Assembly: GCA_033439265.1 (NCBI GenBank)
Contig: JAVTVX010000010.1
Coordinates: 27,517,056 to 27,581,055 of the forward strand
Origin: Dillenia suffruticosa
Taxonomy: Eukaryota; Streptophyta; Magnoliopsida; Dilleniales; Dilleniaceae
Length of the DNA stretch: 64,000 nt
Direction of reading: 5' to 3'
Made by a program: the position numbers and the translations under genes. The notes under the pieces are model-generated. The model saw only the letters and a program-made list of their open reading frames with translations, ran no database searches and was not told the origin of the DNA. Below are positions 1 to 10,815 of this stretch, in pieces; positions within the stretch are counted from its first letter, which is position 1, and each line of letters starts with the position of its first letter.

Positions 1-1478
1 CTTGTTAAGACAATGTAATCTATGGCTGTTTCAGTTTATTAACCCTGCCTGTCTTGAAATGTTGGTGCAGATATTTGATTTATTTGATTTGAAACGTAAT
101 GGCGTGATCGAGTTTGGCGAATTTGTTCGATCATTAGCTGTCTTTCACCCTAATGCACCTGTGGCAGATAAAATTGCCTGTAAGAACTGATGTTCTTTAT
201 CTGGTACATATTGATGACTACAAGTATGGTTTTGTTCAGTTGAAACTAACATGCTCGAGTGATATTATTTAGAGCTTCTATGTAGAAAGTAAATTCCATC
301 TACTAACCTAGAAAACTTTTGGCAGTTGCATTTAGATTGTACGACTTGAGAAACACTGGTTTCATTGAGAGAGAGGAAGTAAGTTCTTCATTGAAAGGCT
401 AGATACGTCCTTTCCTTATATTGTACAATCTACAATGTCTTGTATTCACCGTGTTCTCCTTGTTTGTATTACATGATAGTTGAAGGAGATGGTTCTGGCA
501 CTTCTTCATGAATCAGATCTGGTACTATCAGATGACGTCATCGAAGAAATAGTTGATAAGGTACGAACAGCTCTTGCATTTTAGTCACCAAGTATCTCAA
601 GTGTTGCATGAATATTAATATAGTTCTATCTTGTCCAGACATTTGATGAAGTTGATTCAAAGAGCGATGGAAAAATCGATCAAGAAGAGTGGAAAGAGTT
701 TGTGTCCAAGCATCCATCTTTAATAAAGAACATGACTCTTCCATACTTAAAGTGAGTATTAAATTATGAGTCCCGCTTGTTTATCATGTGGACTGCATTG
801 AAAACATTTTCTCTCTGTTATTTTTTATTTTTTAAGGGACATAACCTTGGCATTTCCGAGTTTTGTGATGCACACTGAAGTTGAAGATTTCAATGTGTAG
901 ATGACAATGCTATGCAAGATTGAGTATAAATAACCTCAATCTATATATGGCTTGAGATTCCTCGAACTGTTTTCTTCTGGAGAAACTAGGAAGTCTTTAT
1001 TGAACAAACTACTATGTTATATCGATGACAAGATCCCTAAAGTGCAGCAAGCTGCTGACTGGGTTTACGAGTGCAGACACTTAAATTTTGCCATCTGAGT
1101 TCTTGTAAAGAGTGTTTGATATATAGGCTTAGTACAAGTTGGTTCATATGTTTTTAAATATGCAACACGCCTATCCTTTTTGGCATTTTTTCTTTTCCTT
1201 GGCTGAAATGTATGAAGTGAACAGATGTGAAGTATTTATTACCTGGGTCCATGCCCTTACCTGTTAGCTTTTCAAATCAAAGTAATAAAAGTTGTTGGTG
1301 TCATTTTCTTCATGCTCCATTGCTTCTCAATGTTAAGTTGCTTTTTTGGGGAAAGTCACGCACCAAAGCGCAAGGACTAAGAGAGTGGAGGGTAGGGAAA
1401 CCATAAAAGGACTCCCGAAATCTGTAGTTCCAAGAAACCCGGAGGTGATTATCAGGCTTGAACTTGGACCGGACTTGA
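1..1478 (+). repeat. Left arm of a large inverted duplication (CBL4 3' half plus downstream tail)
   Basis: This segment is repeated in reverse complement at about 8,600-10,085. The match covers exons, introns and the CBL4 3' flank with only scattered substitutions and small indels, so it is high-identity genomic DNA rather than a retrocopy. It continues about 170 bp past the 3' flank, from the GCTCCATTGCTTCTCAATG block to GGACCGGACTTG near 1,475. There it abuts coding sequence of the dipeptidyl-peptidase pseudogene. The left limit is outside the window. Confidence 0.9.
71..900 (+). CDS. CBL4: CBL4/SOS3-type calcineurin B-like calcium sensor, 3' part (left copy)
   Basis: Five exons are readable: 71-179, 326-378, 480-560, 639-751 and 837-900 (stop TAG). 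All have GT/AG borders and consistent phases. They encode the EF-hand body from [12 protein letters not shown] to the end [14 protein letters not shown]. Motifs include [35 protein letters not shown] and [19 protein letters not shown]. In plants CBL proteins bind calcium and activate CIPK kinases; CBL4/SOS3 with CIPK24/SOS2 activates the SOS1 Na+/H+ antiporter at the plasma membrane. The wording here is closer to CBL4 than to CBL1/9, CBL2/3 or CBL10. The 5' exons, including the myristoylation start, would lie left of the window, so intactness is unknown. No frame break was found in the visible part. It converges on the dipeptidyl-peptidase pseudogene and is the left arm of an inverted duplication. 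Confidence 0.85.
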
Positions 1479-2844
1479 TACTGAACTCTCATGCTAACCG
1501 TATTAGCCCAAGACTCACAATCAAGTTGCACACCAGGACCACTATATACACTTATCAAGGTCCGTAAGGTGGTGGTCCAAACCTTCTAGAATCAAGTTTA
1601 TACAACTTCCCGTAAAATCCAGTCCTATCATCTGCCTTTATTGAAACAATTTCTGGAGGCTCAAGTTTAAGCCGTTTAAATCTTGGGATGGTGAAATGCT
1701 GCTCAAAAGGTGGAATTAGTGCAGTCCCATCACTCAAGGGGCAGAGTAAAACCTAGGTGGAGAATCCAAAGAATCAAGAACTCTGCATCTGATGATCAAG
1801 CACAACGACATGCTTTCCCTTGCCATGAGTCAATCTCTGCTGAGCCTGCAAGGGACTGCTCTCATCGGGAAATAGTTTTGCACAGTAGAGATGAGATTCT
1901 AAAGGCCCATCAGCAATCCCTGTAAAATACACAAGCCCTGTAGCCTCATTTACACCATCAATTTGCTCCACCATTAACTCACCTTGAATTATAGGACTTA
2001 AGCAAGCCACACTTTTGTCATGTAAGTAAAGATGTCAAAATCCCATCTTCTCACTAGCCCATAAAAATCCCCCTGAAAATTTCGAAACAACTTTGTCTAG
2101 GGGCGTTAAACAGTCATGCAAGTTCACCCACGAATCTTGTTCTTCCACCAACAGAACCGTCATTTCACCTGTTCTGATATCAAACTTCAGTATTTTTAGT
2201 TTGGTGTGGGACCCATTAAAGACTTGCACTGTGAGAATGTTGCCATGCATCCAAGTGACTCTGGCCAAATATTCTTCATCATACTTTTCTTGATTCCTTC
2301 CCCTACAGTTAAGTGCCATCCAAACAATAGAGTTTCCAATCACAGAAAAAACTCCAAGGCGTACTTTGACATTTGAAGCCCCAGAAAACGGACATGCATG
2401 ATCTTCCTTGAGCTACGGAACCAACAGTGTTTTTGCTTGGTGTATGATCCTGAAAAGAGGTACGTTACTGGAATCAACCTCAGTAAATGCAATGAATTTG
2501 CTGTCAAAGGACCACCAGTAGCCATTCTTCCTATCTATCTCTTCCCGAAGAAAGAAGCAACAGAACAAGTGGAAAATAGTGAGTGATGAACTGCTCATAA
2601 ACAAATATGGTTAGCATCATTTTGTTGGCATAGGCACATTGCACAAAAAATATATATACATATATATATCACGCCTTTTGAGGGGCACCATTTTGCTCGG
2701 GAAAGTATTTCCAATATACCATTCTAACCACCTTTTATATTGAAACTTGGAGAAGACTGATTCTAGTCTCATCTGTGCTATATACTCAGCAAAACCATGA
2801 GTCTGAAACACATGAAGAACTGGTATCAGTATATAGATACAAAC

Positions 2845-5600
2845 CATTTTGGGAGGATTTCAATGAATTTATACAAACCATACCATACATAGTAGAAAGA
2901 AGCTATTTATTGGAGGAGACTTAAATGGACATGTAGGAGAGAGAAATGAAGGATTCGAAAGCGTACATGAAAATTTTGGATTTGATAGTAGGAATGAGGT
3001 AGGAGATACCATTTTAGAGTTTACCACAGCATTCGATCCGGTACTTATAAACACTCTTTTTAAGAAAAAAGAAATGCATTTGGTTACATATAGAAGTGAG
3101 TCTAATACTAGCAAAATAGATTTCTTTCTCATTAAGAGAGGTGATAGAATGATCTGTAAGGATCGTAGGGTTTTTCAGGGGAGAGTGTAGCAACTCAGTA
3201 TAGACTTCTAGTTTTAAATATACGTGTGTCTAAAAAGTAAAATAAGTATCGTCCATTTGTGGAGTCAAAAATTAAATGGTGAAACCTGAAAAGAGAAAAA
3301 GTGACGATCTTTAGAGATAAATTAATTCAATTAACAAATTGGTCCACAAACGATGATTCGGAAATAATGTGAAAAAAAGATGTCTACTAATATTAAGAAT
3401 ATAGTAAGGAAGTTCTTGATGTATCTAAGAGTCAGACCCCGATAGGCAAGGAATCATGGTGGTGGAATGAAAAAATACAAACTGTTATCCAAATCAAGTG
3501 TGAGTGTTATAAGAATCTTAAAGGTGATAGTAATAACGATACATATAAAAAATACAAAAATGCAAAAAAAGTGGTGAAAAAGATTATCCAAGAATCGAAG
3601 AGCAAGACATATGATGAACTATACAAGAGATTGGAGACTAAAAACGGAGAAAGAGAGCTCTACAGAATTGTCAAACTAAGGGAGAGAAAAGGAAAAGATT
3701 TAGATGGTGTTAGGTGTATTAAAAGTGAAATCAATAATATACTAATAAGGAAGGAAGACATAAGAAAATATTGGAGAGATTATTTTGATAATCTCTTTAA
3801 TGTTAAGAGCACAACGGATATAGAAAATATCGAGATACCTATAGAGAAGATTAATAGAGATTTTAAACGTATGATTCGTCCTCATGAAGTGAAGGTGGAT
3901 TTAAAAAGAATGAAGAATAATAAATCCATAGGACCTGATGGTATTCGTATATAAGTGTGAAAATATTTGGGTAAATTTGATATAATAATATTAACGAATT
4001 TTTTTAATAAAATTTAGCACACTAAGAGAATGTCACAAATATGGAGGAAAAGTACAATTGTACCGCTATAAAAGAATAAAGGAGACATACAAAATTGCTC
4101 CAACTATAAAGGAATTAAACTTATAAGTCATATCATGAAACTATGAGAAAGAGTGAAGGAGTATAGATTGAGATTAAAAATAAATGTGTCCTAAAATCAA
4201 TTTAGATTTATGTCAGGAAGATCCACCACAAAAACAATCTACTTGTTGAGACATTTAATGGAGACATATAGAGCACAAAAGAGAGATCTATACATGGTAT
4301 TCATTGATCAAGAAAAAACATATGATAAGATTCCTAAAAGCGTATTGTGATGGGCGCTGATAGAAAAAAGGATCTCCTTGAAATACATTAATCTTATTAG
4401 AAATATGTATGAGCAATTTGTAACCAATGTAAGAACATTGCGGGGGTCTGAGCGATAGCTTTCCCATTAACATTAGACTCCATCAAGATTCTGCGTTAAG
4501 TCCCATTCTCTTTACAATAGTGATAGACGAAATCACAAAAAACATTCAAACTGAAATACCATGATATATGCTTTTTGCGAATGATATAGTATCGATTGAT
4601 GAAATTAGAGAGGGTATTATGCTAAATTAGAGTTATGGAGGGTTACACTGGAATCCAGATGGTTTAGATTAAATAAATAGAAAACTGAATATACGAGATG
4701 TAAATTTAACGACAGTCATCAAAATGATGAAAAAAATATTAGATGAGATGGACAAAATGTATCTAAAATATGAACGAATTAGATATATTGATTTTATTAT
4801 TCAAAATGATAATGATATAGATGGAGATGTAAACCATAGGATTCAAGCGGGTTGGATGAAATGGAGAAGGGCATTCGGAGTTCCTTACGATCGCACGATG
4901 CCACTGCATTTGAAGGGAAAGTTCTATAGAATCGTGGTAAGATCTGTATTATGGTATGATACTGAGTGTTAGGTTATTACAAAAAAAAAAAAAACAAAAA
5001 ATGGCTATAGAAAAAATGAAAATATTTAGGTGGATACGTGATAAGACTAGAAAAGATAGAATTAGAAATAAAGAAATTCATAACAAGTTGAGAGTTAATT
5101 TAATTATAGATAAAATACGAGAGTGTCGACTGAGATGGTTTGCTCATATGCAAAGAAGACCCAAAAACGCACCGGTCAGAAGAATCGAGAATTTCAATAT
5201 AGAAAATCTAGTAAAATGTAAAGATAAACCGTTGAAAATTTAGATACAATTTATTCGAAAAGATATGATAGTTAAGGGTTAAGACGAGAAGATGGTTTTG
5301 GATAGGAATGAGTGACGTATAAGAATCCGCACAAATTAAATCAACATATTATATATATATATATATATAGTTTTATTATTTTTCATTATTTTTCATTATT
5401 TTCATTATTTTCATTATTTTCATTATTTTTATTATTTTTATTATTTTTATTATTTTTATTATTATATATATTTTTTGTGTTATTATATATATATTTTTCT
5501 TTTTTCTTTTATTTATTTATTTATTTTTTATATCCATATTTGTCTCTCAAATGATCGATCCAAATTGTTAGAATTAAAGCTCAGATTGTTGTTGTTTATT
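2845..5600 (+). mobile_element. 5'-truncated, decayed RTE-clade LINE in an intron of the peptidase pseudogene
   Basis: The element runs antisense to its host gene. In order it shows the C-terminal endonuclease (FIGGDLNGHVG-like near 2910, then SKIDFFLIKRGD near 3115) and fragments of reverse transcriptase. The latter include IGPDGI near 3935, RSTTKTIYLLRHLMETYRAQ near 4220-4270 and LFANDIV in place of the FADD/YADD catalytic box near 4572. The RTE-typical C-terminus follows (GWMKWRRA..RTMPLHLKGKFYR, then MKIFRWIRDKTRKDRIRNKEI near 5020). Many stops and frameshifts make it inactive. The 3' region holds an internal simple-repeat block (5,350-5,530, AT and TTATT units) and ends with a short TTG tail near 5,600. 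Two related pieces occur at 34,885 and 58,338. Confidence 0.82.
5350..5535. repeat. AT / TTATT / TTTA simple-repeat block inside the LINE 3' region
   Basis: An (AT)n run is followed by TTCATTATT and TTATTTT units and ATTT repeats. The same position in the related element at 58,338-59,095 carries AAT and AAAT repeats. The block is therefore a regular part of this LINE family's 3' untranslated region. Confidence 0.8.
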
Positions 5601-7752
5601 TTATTTGTCTGGCTCAAGATATCAGGCATCATAGGTGTTGAAACTCATTATGAGAATCATGCAGCGTACCAGACCAAATGTTAGGAGACATGCAAACAAC
5701 CAGACATGGTACAAAGGCCATAAAAAGAAATGACACAGTAAAGTTCATATTGAAAAACCAGCAATTTAGAAATGAATGATTAGCAGATACCTCCACTAAA
5801 GCATCGCTTATTTCAGACTTTTCAACATAATGTTCCCTCTATTTGAAAGGCAGAAAAATTAGAGCTCAAATCAACATTGACAAATAGAGCTCACCAGAAC
5901 ATTTCTGTTGGCTCCAAACGTCAATTTTGTTGCTTCATTTGACAGGAGATTCAAGACAGAGATCTCATAATCCCTCACATGAGCAATCACAGAGCCATCT
6001 GGAGAGAGATGTGGATCAATAACGGGTGAACATGATGTGCTTGAAAGCATAAGCCCTGGCTCAGAACAAGAATAATTCTGCAAATAAATCTGTCCACATA
6101 GAGATATAATTAGTGGAAAAGTGTAATCCAGGAAACTTCTAACTGAGAAAAATCTAGATGAAATGAAATAATCAAATTCCTCCATGCAAAAGTGAGAGTC
6201 CACAAATAATCAACGGGGTAGAAACTTCTTTTTGTTCATTTTCCCCCCGGTTGTTTTCCACCAAGAATTCGTTTCCATCATATCCTTGTTAATGAATGGG
6301 TAAGAAAGAGGATAACTTTTCCTCTTTCAATCCACCACATTTAATATTCATCCTCCGAACCACATTCCAATCTAATGTACACAATATCAAAACGATGGTA
6401 GTCTTATGCTACACACTATGCTCTTCAATGCACATTTTCTCTAGATAAATTACTCAGTTCTCTTAATTTGAGCTACAAAGCAGACATAAGAAAATCATTT
6501 CTGGATGTTGCACCCATACATTAATGATTGCATGAATGACAACAGCTAAAAGGCAAAACATAACTCTTTCATTTAATAAAATCCCATCAACACGGCTACA
6601 AAGGAAACAGATTTCCTAAGCACTAAATTGTGAAATGTGGGAAGCAGAGAAAGGAATCAAATGTAGCCGTCATATAACACACTTTCCTTTTTTGCTTTTT
6701 ATTGTTGCCCCACTAACATGGACAGATATTCCGTGGCACTTTTTTCATGTTCCCCATTAGCTTATTCTAGCAAAAAACGACATCTAAGCTTGGCTGAATC
6801 ACATCAAATTTATCTCTTTCCTCTATAATTTTCCCATAATTACTCCCACATCATCTCACTCTTTCCATTTTCTCCAAGATAATAGGTAGCCCATCAATCC
6901 ACTGATTCCCATCAACAACGAAAATCAACTTCTTACAAAACTAACCAAAGTCCCATCTCTCTTTTTCCCTTTCCTTTAAAACAAAGTCCATTTTCTTTTC
7001 AATAGTCCAATTTCCAGCTTCAGGAGGTATAACAAATCGTCATGGTCTTGCATTTCAAAGAAAAATACCTTGGTTCAGACGAGATTCAATCCTAGGACGT
7101 TTGGCCATTATGTCAAGAGAGACATGAACTAGCTAACCTCGCATTCACTTACAATTACTTACAATTTTTAAAGAAGAATACGAGTAATCTAGTACAATGC
7201 CATCCAATGACAAGTTTCATCCTTTTCAACATTAAACACTATATGCCAAATTAGCAACAAAGCAAAACAATCACATAATAAAAATTCATATACTCATAAC
7301 ACTAGCTAGCATTACAAGCATCAAAATCAAACAACACATGTTCATTCACATACCCCAGCAGGCAAAGGCACCATAACAGTCTTCCTCTTCGAAGACGACT
7401 TGACCCACTCATACCAAGTAACATCCAACCCTTTCTCCTTCGTTCTCTCTCCTCAACTTCTCTTCCTCCGACAGATTGCTCTCATCAAGCCCACCACCAA
7501 ATGGGCTGAAAAAAGACTCCCGCTTACCACTCTTCAAATCAAATGCAACCACTTCCTTGTTCAAACTATGATCAGGACCCAACAAATAAGCGATCAATGA
7601 ATCGTCTGGCGAAAAACTGATCGTCGACAGTGCTACATATCCCGGTAAAGGATACTGCTCTCCTCGGGAGGAAAGAAAATGCAGTCGTCTAGGATTTGCG
7701 ACACGCTCGATTCATTCACCGGCATTTTCAATTTGAATCTCTTCGGTTGCAT

Positions 7753-8598
7753 TAGAAAACAAGATTAAACATAACAAGCACGAACAGAACATATAATTAC
7801 AATTGGGTATCTATTAAAATTGCAGATTGAGAGTTAAAAATTAGGGTTTGAGGATAATTACCTGACAGGAGATCATGGAGATTAGTTGGCGAAAAAAAGA
7901 TTCGAGTGAAAGGTATTGGCGACATGATTGGGTGCTTGTGCAGTGAGGTCAAAATCAGAGTTGTTTATGAAAGGTGTTGAGAATAGATTGGAATCAAAGG
8001 TGGTAACGAAAAGGGGATTTTGGTTTGATCAGAAAATTTCAGTAAGAGAAAGAATAGCAGCACCGGTGGTATGGTGCTTAAATACCAATTATTCAAAAGA
8101 AAAGATGAATGTTTGCTTAATTAATTTTTGAAGAGTTGGGTTCTTCACAAAATTTATTATGGTAAAAATAACTTATTTTAATTTAATGTTAATATAAATA
8201 TATATTATAATTCAATTATCTTATTTATTTAATATAACAATATTTAACAAATACCCCCAAAATATTTTTAATGGAGAAGATTTTTATATCAAATATCCTT
8301 AAATTCTTATCATATTTATAATATTTTAAGGCTCAAAGGTTTTAGCAAGTTTGAGTTAATATAAATTATATTTATCAAATTCTTTTATATTGAATGATCA
8401 GATATTTTATTTTTTTAATCAAAAATTACAGTTTAAGTTTTGAAAATGGTAAAAAAAGATTTGAAAAAGTCAATCGCTAAAATAAATTTCATAATATTTG
8501 AATTGGATTAATCGAGTAAAATTGAAAAAAAAAAAAAAAAAGCCATGTCTAGGTACTGTCAAATTGGGCTCATACTCGAACTTATTAGCGAGTCTAAC
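7753..8598. other. Upstream flank of the peptidase pseudogene and AT-rich spacer
   Basis: On the minus strand 7863-7926 begins ATGTCGCCAATACC and ends at a GT donor. It could be a 5' exon or UTR of the peptidase gene, but no acceptor clearly connects it to 7752. From about 8,140 to 8,540 the DNA is extremely AT-rich with no coding signal, followed by a short poly-A run (8,524-8,541) and then the right arm of the inverted duplication. Confidence 0.5.
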
Positions 8599-8599
8599 A

Positions 8600-10085
8600 A
8601 GTCCGGTCCAAGTTCAAGGCTGATAATTACCTCCGGGTTTCTTGGAACTACTGATTTCGGGAGTCCTTTTATGGTTTTCCCACCCTCCACTCTCTTAGTT
8701 CTTGCGCTTTGGTGCGTGTGACTTTCCCCAAAAAAGCAACTTAACATTGAGAAGCAATGGAGCATGAAGAAAATGACACCAACAACTTTTATTAGTTTGA
8801 TTTGAAAAGCTAACAGGTAAGGGCATGGACCCAGGTAATAAATACTTCACATCAGTTCACTTCATACATTTCAGCCAAGGAAAAGAAAAAATGCCAAAAA
8901 GGATAGGCGTGTTGCATATTTAAAAACATATGAACCCAACTTGTACTAAGCCTATATATCAAACACTCTTTACAAGAACTCAGATGGAAAAATTTAAGTG
9001 TCTGCACTCGTAAACCCAGTCAGCAGCTTGCTGCACTTTAGGGATCTTGTCATCGATATAACATAGTAGTTTGTTCAATAAAGACTTCCTAGTTTCTCCA
9101 GAAGAAAACAGTTCGAGGAATCTCAAGCCATATATAGATTGAGGTTATTTATACTCAATCTTGCATAGCATTGTCATCTACACATTGAAATCTTCAACTT
9201 CAGTGTGCATCACAAAACTCGGAAATGCCAAGGTTATGTCCCTTAAAAAATAAAAAAATAACAGAGAGAAAATTGTTTTCAATGCAGTCGACATGATAAA
9301 CAAGCGGGACTCAAAATTTAATACTCACTTGAAGTATGGAAGAGTCATGTTCTTTATTAAAGATGGATGCTTGGACACAAACTCTTTCCACTCTTCTTGA
9401 TCGATTTTTCCATCGCTCTTTGAATCAACTTCATCAAATGTCTGGACAAGATAGAACTATATTAATATTCATGCAACACTGAGATACTTGGTGACTAAAA
9501 TGCAAGAGCTGTTCGTACCTTATCAACTATTTCTTCTATGACGTCATCTGATAGTACCAGATCTGATTCATGAAGAAGTGCCAGGACCATCTCCTTCAAC
9601 TATCATGTAATTCAAACAAGGAGAACACGGTGAATACAAGACATTGTTGATTCTACAATATAAGGAAAGGGTTAACCGGTGTGTATCTAGCCTTTCAATG
9701 AAGAACTTACTTCCTCTCTCTCAATGAAACCAGTGTTTCTCAAGTCGTACAATCTAAATGCAACTGCCAAAAAGATTTTCTAGGTTAGTAGATGGAATTT
9801 ACTTTCTACATAGAAGCTCTAAATAATATCAGTCGAGCATGTTAGTTTCAACTGAACAAAACCATACTTGTAGTCATAAATATGTACCAGCTAAAGAACA
9901 TCAGTTCTTACATGCAATTTTATCTGCCACAGGTGCATTAGGGTGAAAGACAGCTAATGATCGAACAAATTCGCCAAACTCGATCACGCCATTACGTTTC
10001 AAATCAAATAAATCAAATATCTTCAGCAACATTTCAAGACAGGAAAGGTTAATAAACTGAAACTGCCAGAGATTACATTGTCTTA
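8600..10085 (-). repeat. Right arm of the inverted duplication (CBL4 body and 3' flank)
   Basis: This is the reverse complement of 1-1478. Exon and intron lengths agree exactly for exons of 109, 53, 81 and 113 nt. Small differences include a missing stretch near 8,850 (the left copy reads GAACAGATGTGAAG, the right copy is shorter), a GT insertion near the ACGCACC motif and several substitutions. The CBL4 gene continues rightward to 10,815; its left counterpart would be outside the window. Confidence 0.9.
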
Positions 10086-10815
10086 ACGAGAATAAATCTT
10101 GCAGGTGAAAGAAGCATAAGAAAATTTTAGCATGAAGAACAAATTTAAATCACTCAAATATCTGTAATTACAAAGTGAATTATTTTAGAGAGGGAGCAAA
10201 TGCACTACGGAGAAATGCAGAGAATGGTTTCAACATGTGAAAAATTTATGGACTAAATGATCCCAGAGGAGTCAAGTATTGCATACCCTGTCAGCAAAAA
10301 GATTGCGCTTGTTTTTGTTCCTGAAGAGTGCAAGCTGTAGTTCCTCCTGCTCAGAGATAAGATACAAGAATCATAAGAATCAAATGAAGAAAGGGATACA
10401 CCCTATAAATTTCCTCACAAATAAGAATAAAATCAAGCATATATCAACTAGGTTTCTGTACCTTGTGAATAAGACCATCATCATTTATGGAACTACTTAA
10501 TTTCTTAAATAGCTCATACAATGCCTCAACTTCACTCACAGTGACTGCAGAAAGGGCAAACAAGACAATCATATCAATTCCCACCTTCGACGTTAAGAGG
10601 TATTCCATTCCACTTGGTAAGTTCACCCCACAAACAAAATTCAGAAGTACCACCAAAAAAATGGATCAATCGGAATACTAATTATTTGTCCATAAACCAC
10701 AAAAATTCAATCATCTTGAGAAAGATACATCAACACTCACAACGTGTTTCAGAAGCAAGAACTGTAGGCTCCTCATAGCCAGGTGTTTCTCTACTTTTGA
10801 GCCAATGCAGCCCAT
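9178..10815 (-). pseudogene. CBL4: CBL4/SOS3-type gene, full set of exons, frameshift in exon 1 (right copy)
   Basis: Exons on the minus strand are 10815-10741, 10544-10462, 10346-10287, 10020-9912, 9763-9711, 9599-9519, 9441-9329 and 9241-9178 (TAG). All have GT/AG sites. Exon 1 starts MGCIGSK, a classic N-myristoylation/palmitoylation start of CBL1/4/5/8/9 proteins. It then continues TPGYEEPTVLASET in another frame. From the ATG, exon 1 is 75 nt, while the phase of exon 2 ([19 protein letters not shown]) requires one more base; reading from the ATG ends in a TGA two codons into exon 2. One nucleotide has been lost after GAGAAA near 10,785. The rest, with four EF-hands and the FPSF-containing tail, is open. 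One change against the left copy is Leu to Phe before KDIT. It is either a freshly broken gene or an assembly/sequencing error. Confidence 0.8.

Larger units (their letters stand above)
1480..7752 (-). pseudogene. Dipeptidyl-peptidase/prolyl-oligopeptidase-like (S9) pseudogene, C-terminus lost
   Basis: Exons on the minus strand read in family order. At 7354-7752 is an N-terminal block with DDCIFFPPEE and GGGLDESNLSEEEKLRRE. At 5895-6089 is SPVIDPHLSPDGSVIAHVRD. At 2773-2802 is HGFAEYIAQ. From 2544 down to about 1480 come GYWWSFDSKFIAFTEVDSS, EEYLARVTWMHGNILTVQV, SGGFLWASEK, LTHGKGKHVVVLDHQ and SVYSGPGVQL. The sequence resembles plant DPP8/9-like proteins (Arabidopsis At5g24260 type), which combine a beta-propeller with an alpha/beta-hydrolase domain. 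At least six frame breaks are visible, near 7658, 7433, 2425/2406, 2036, 1740 and 1566. The splice donor after 2773 reads AT and the acceptor before 2544 reads GG. Homology stops at SWANTVSMRVQY, before the GxSxGG nucleophile and the Asp/His residues, so no peptidase could be made. Confidence 0.88.
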
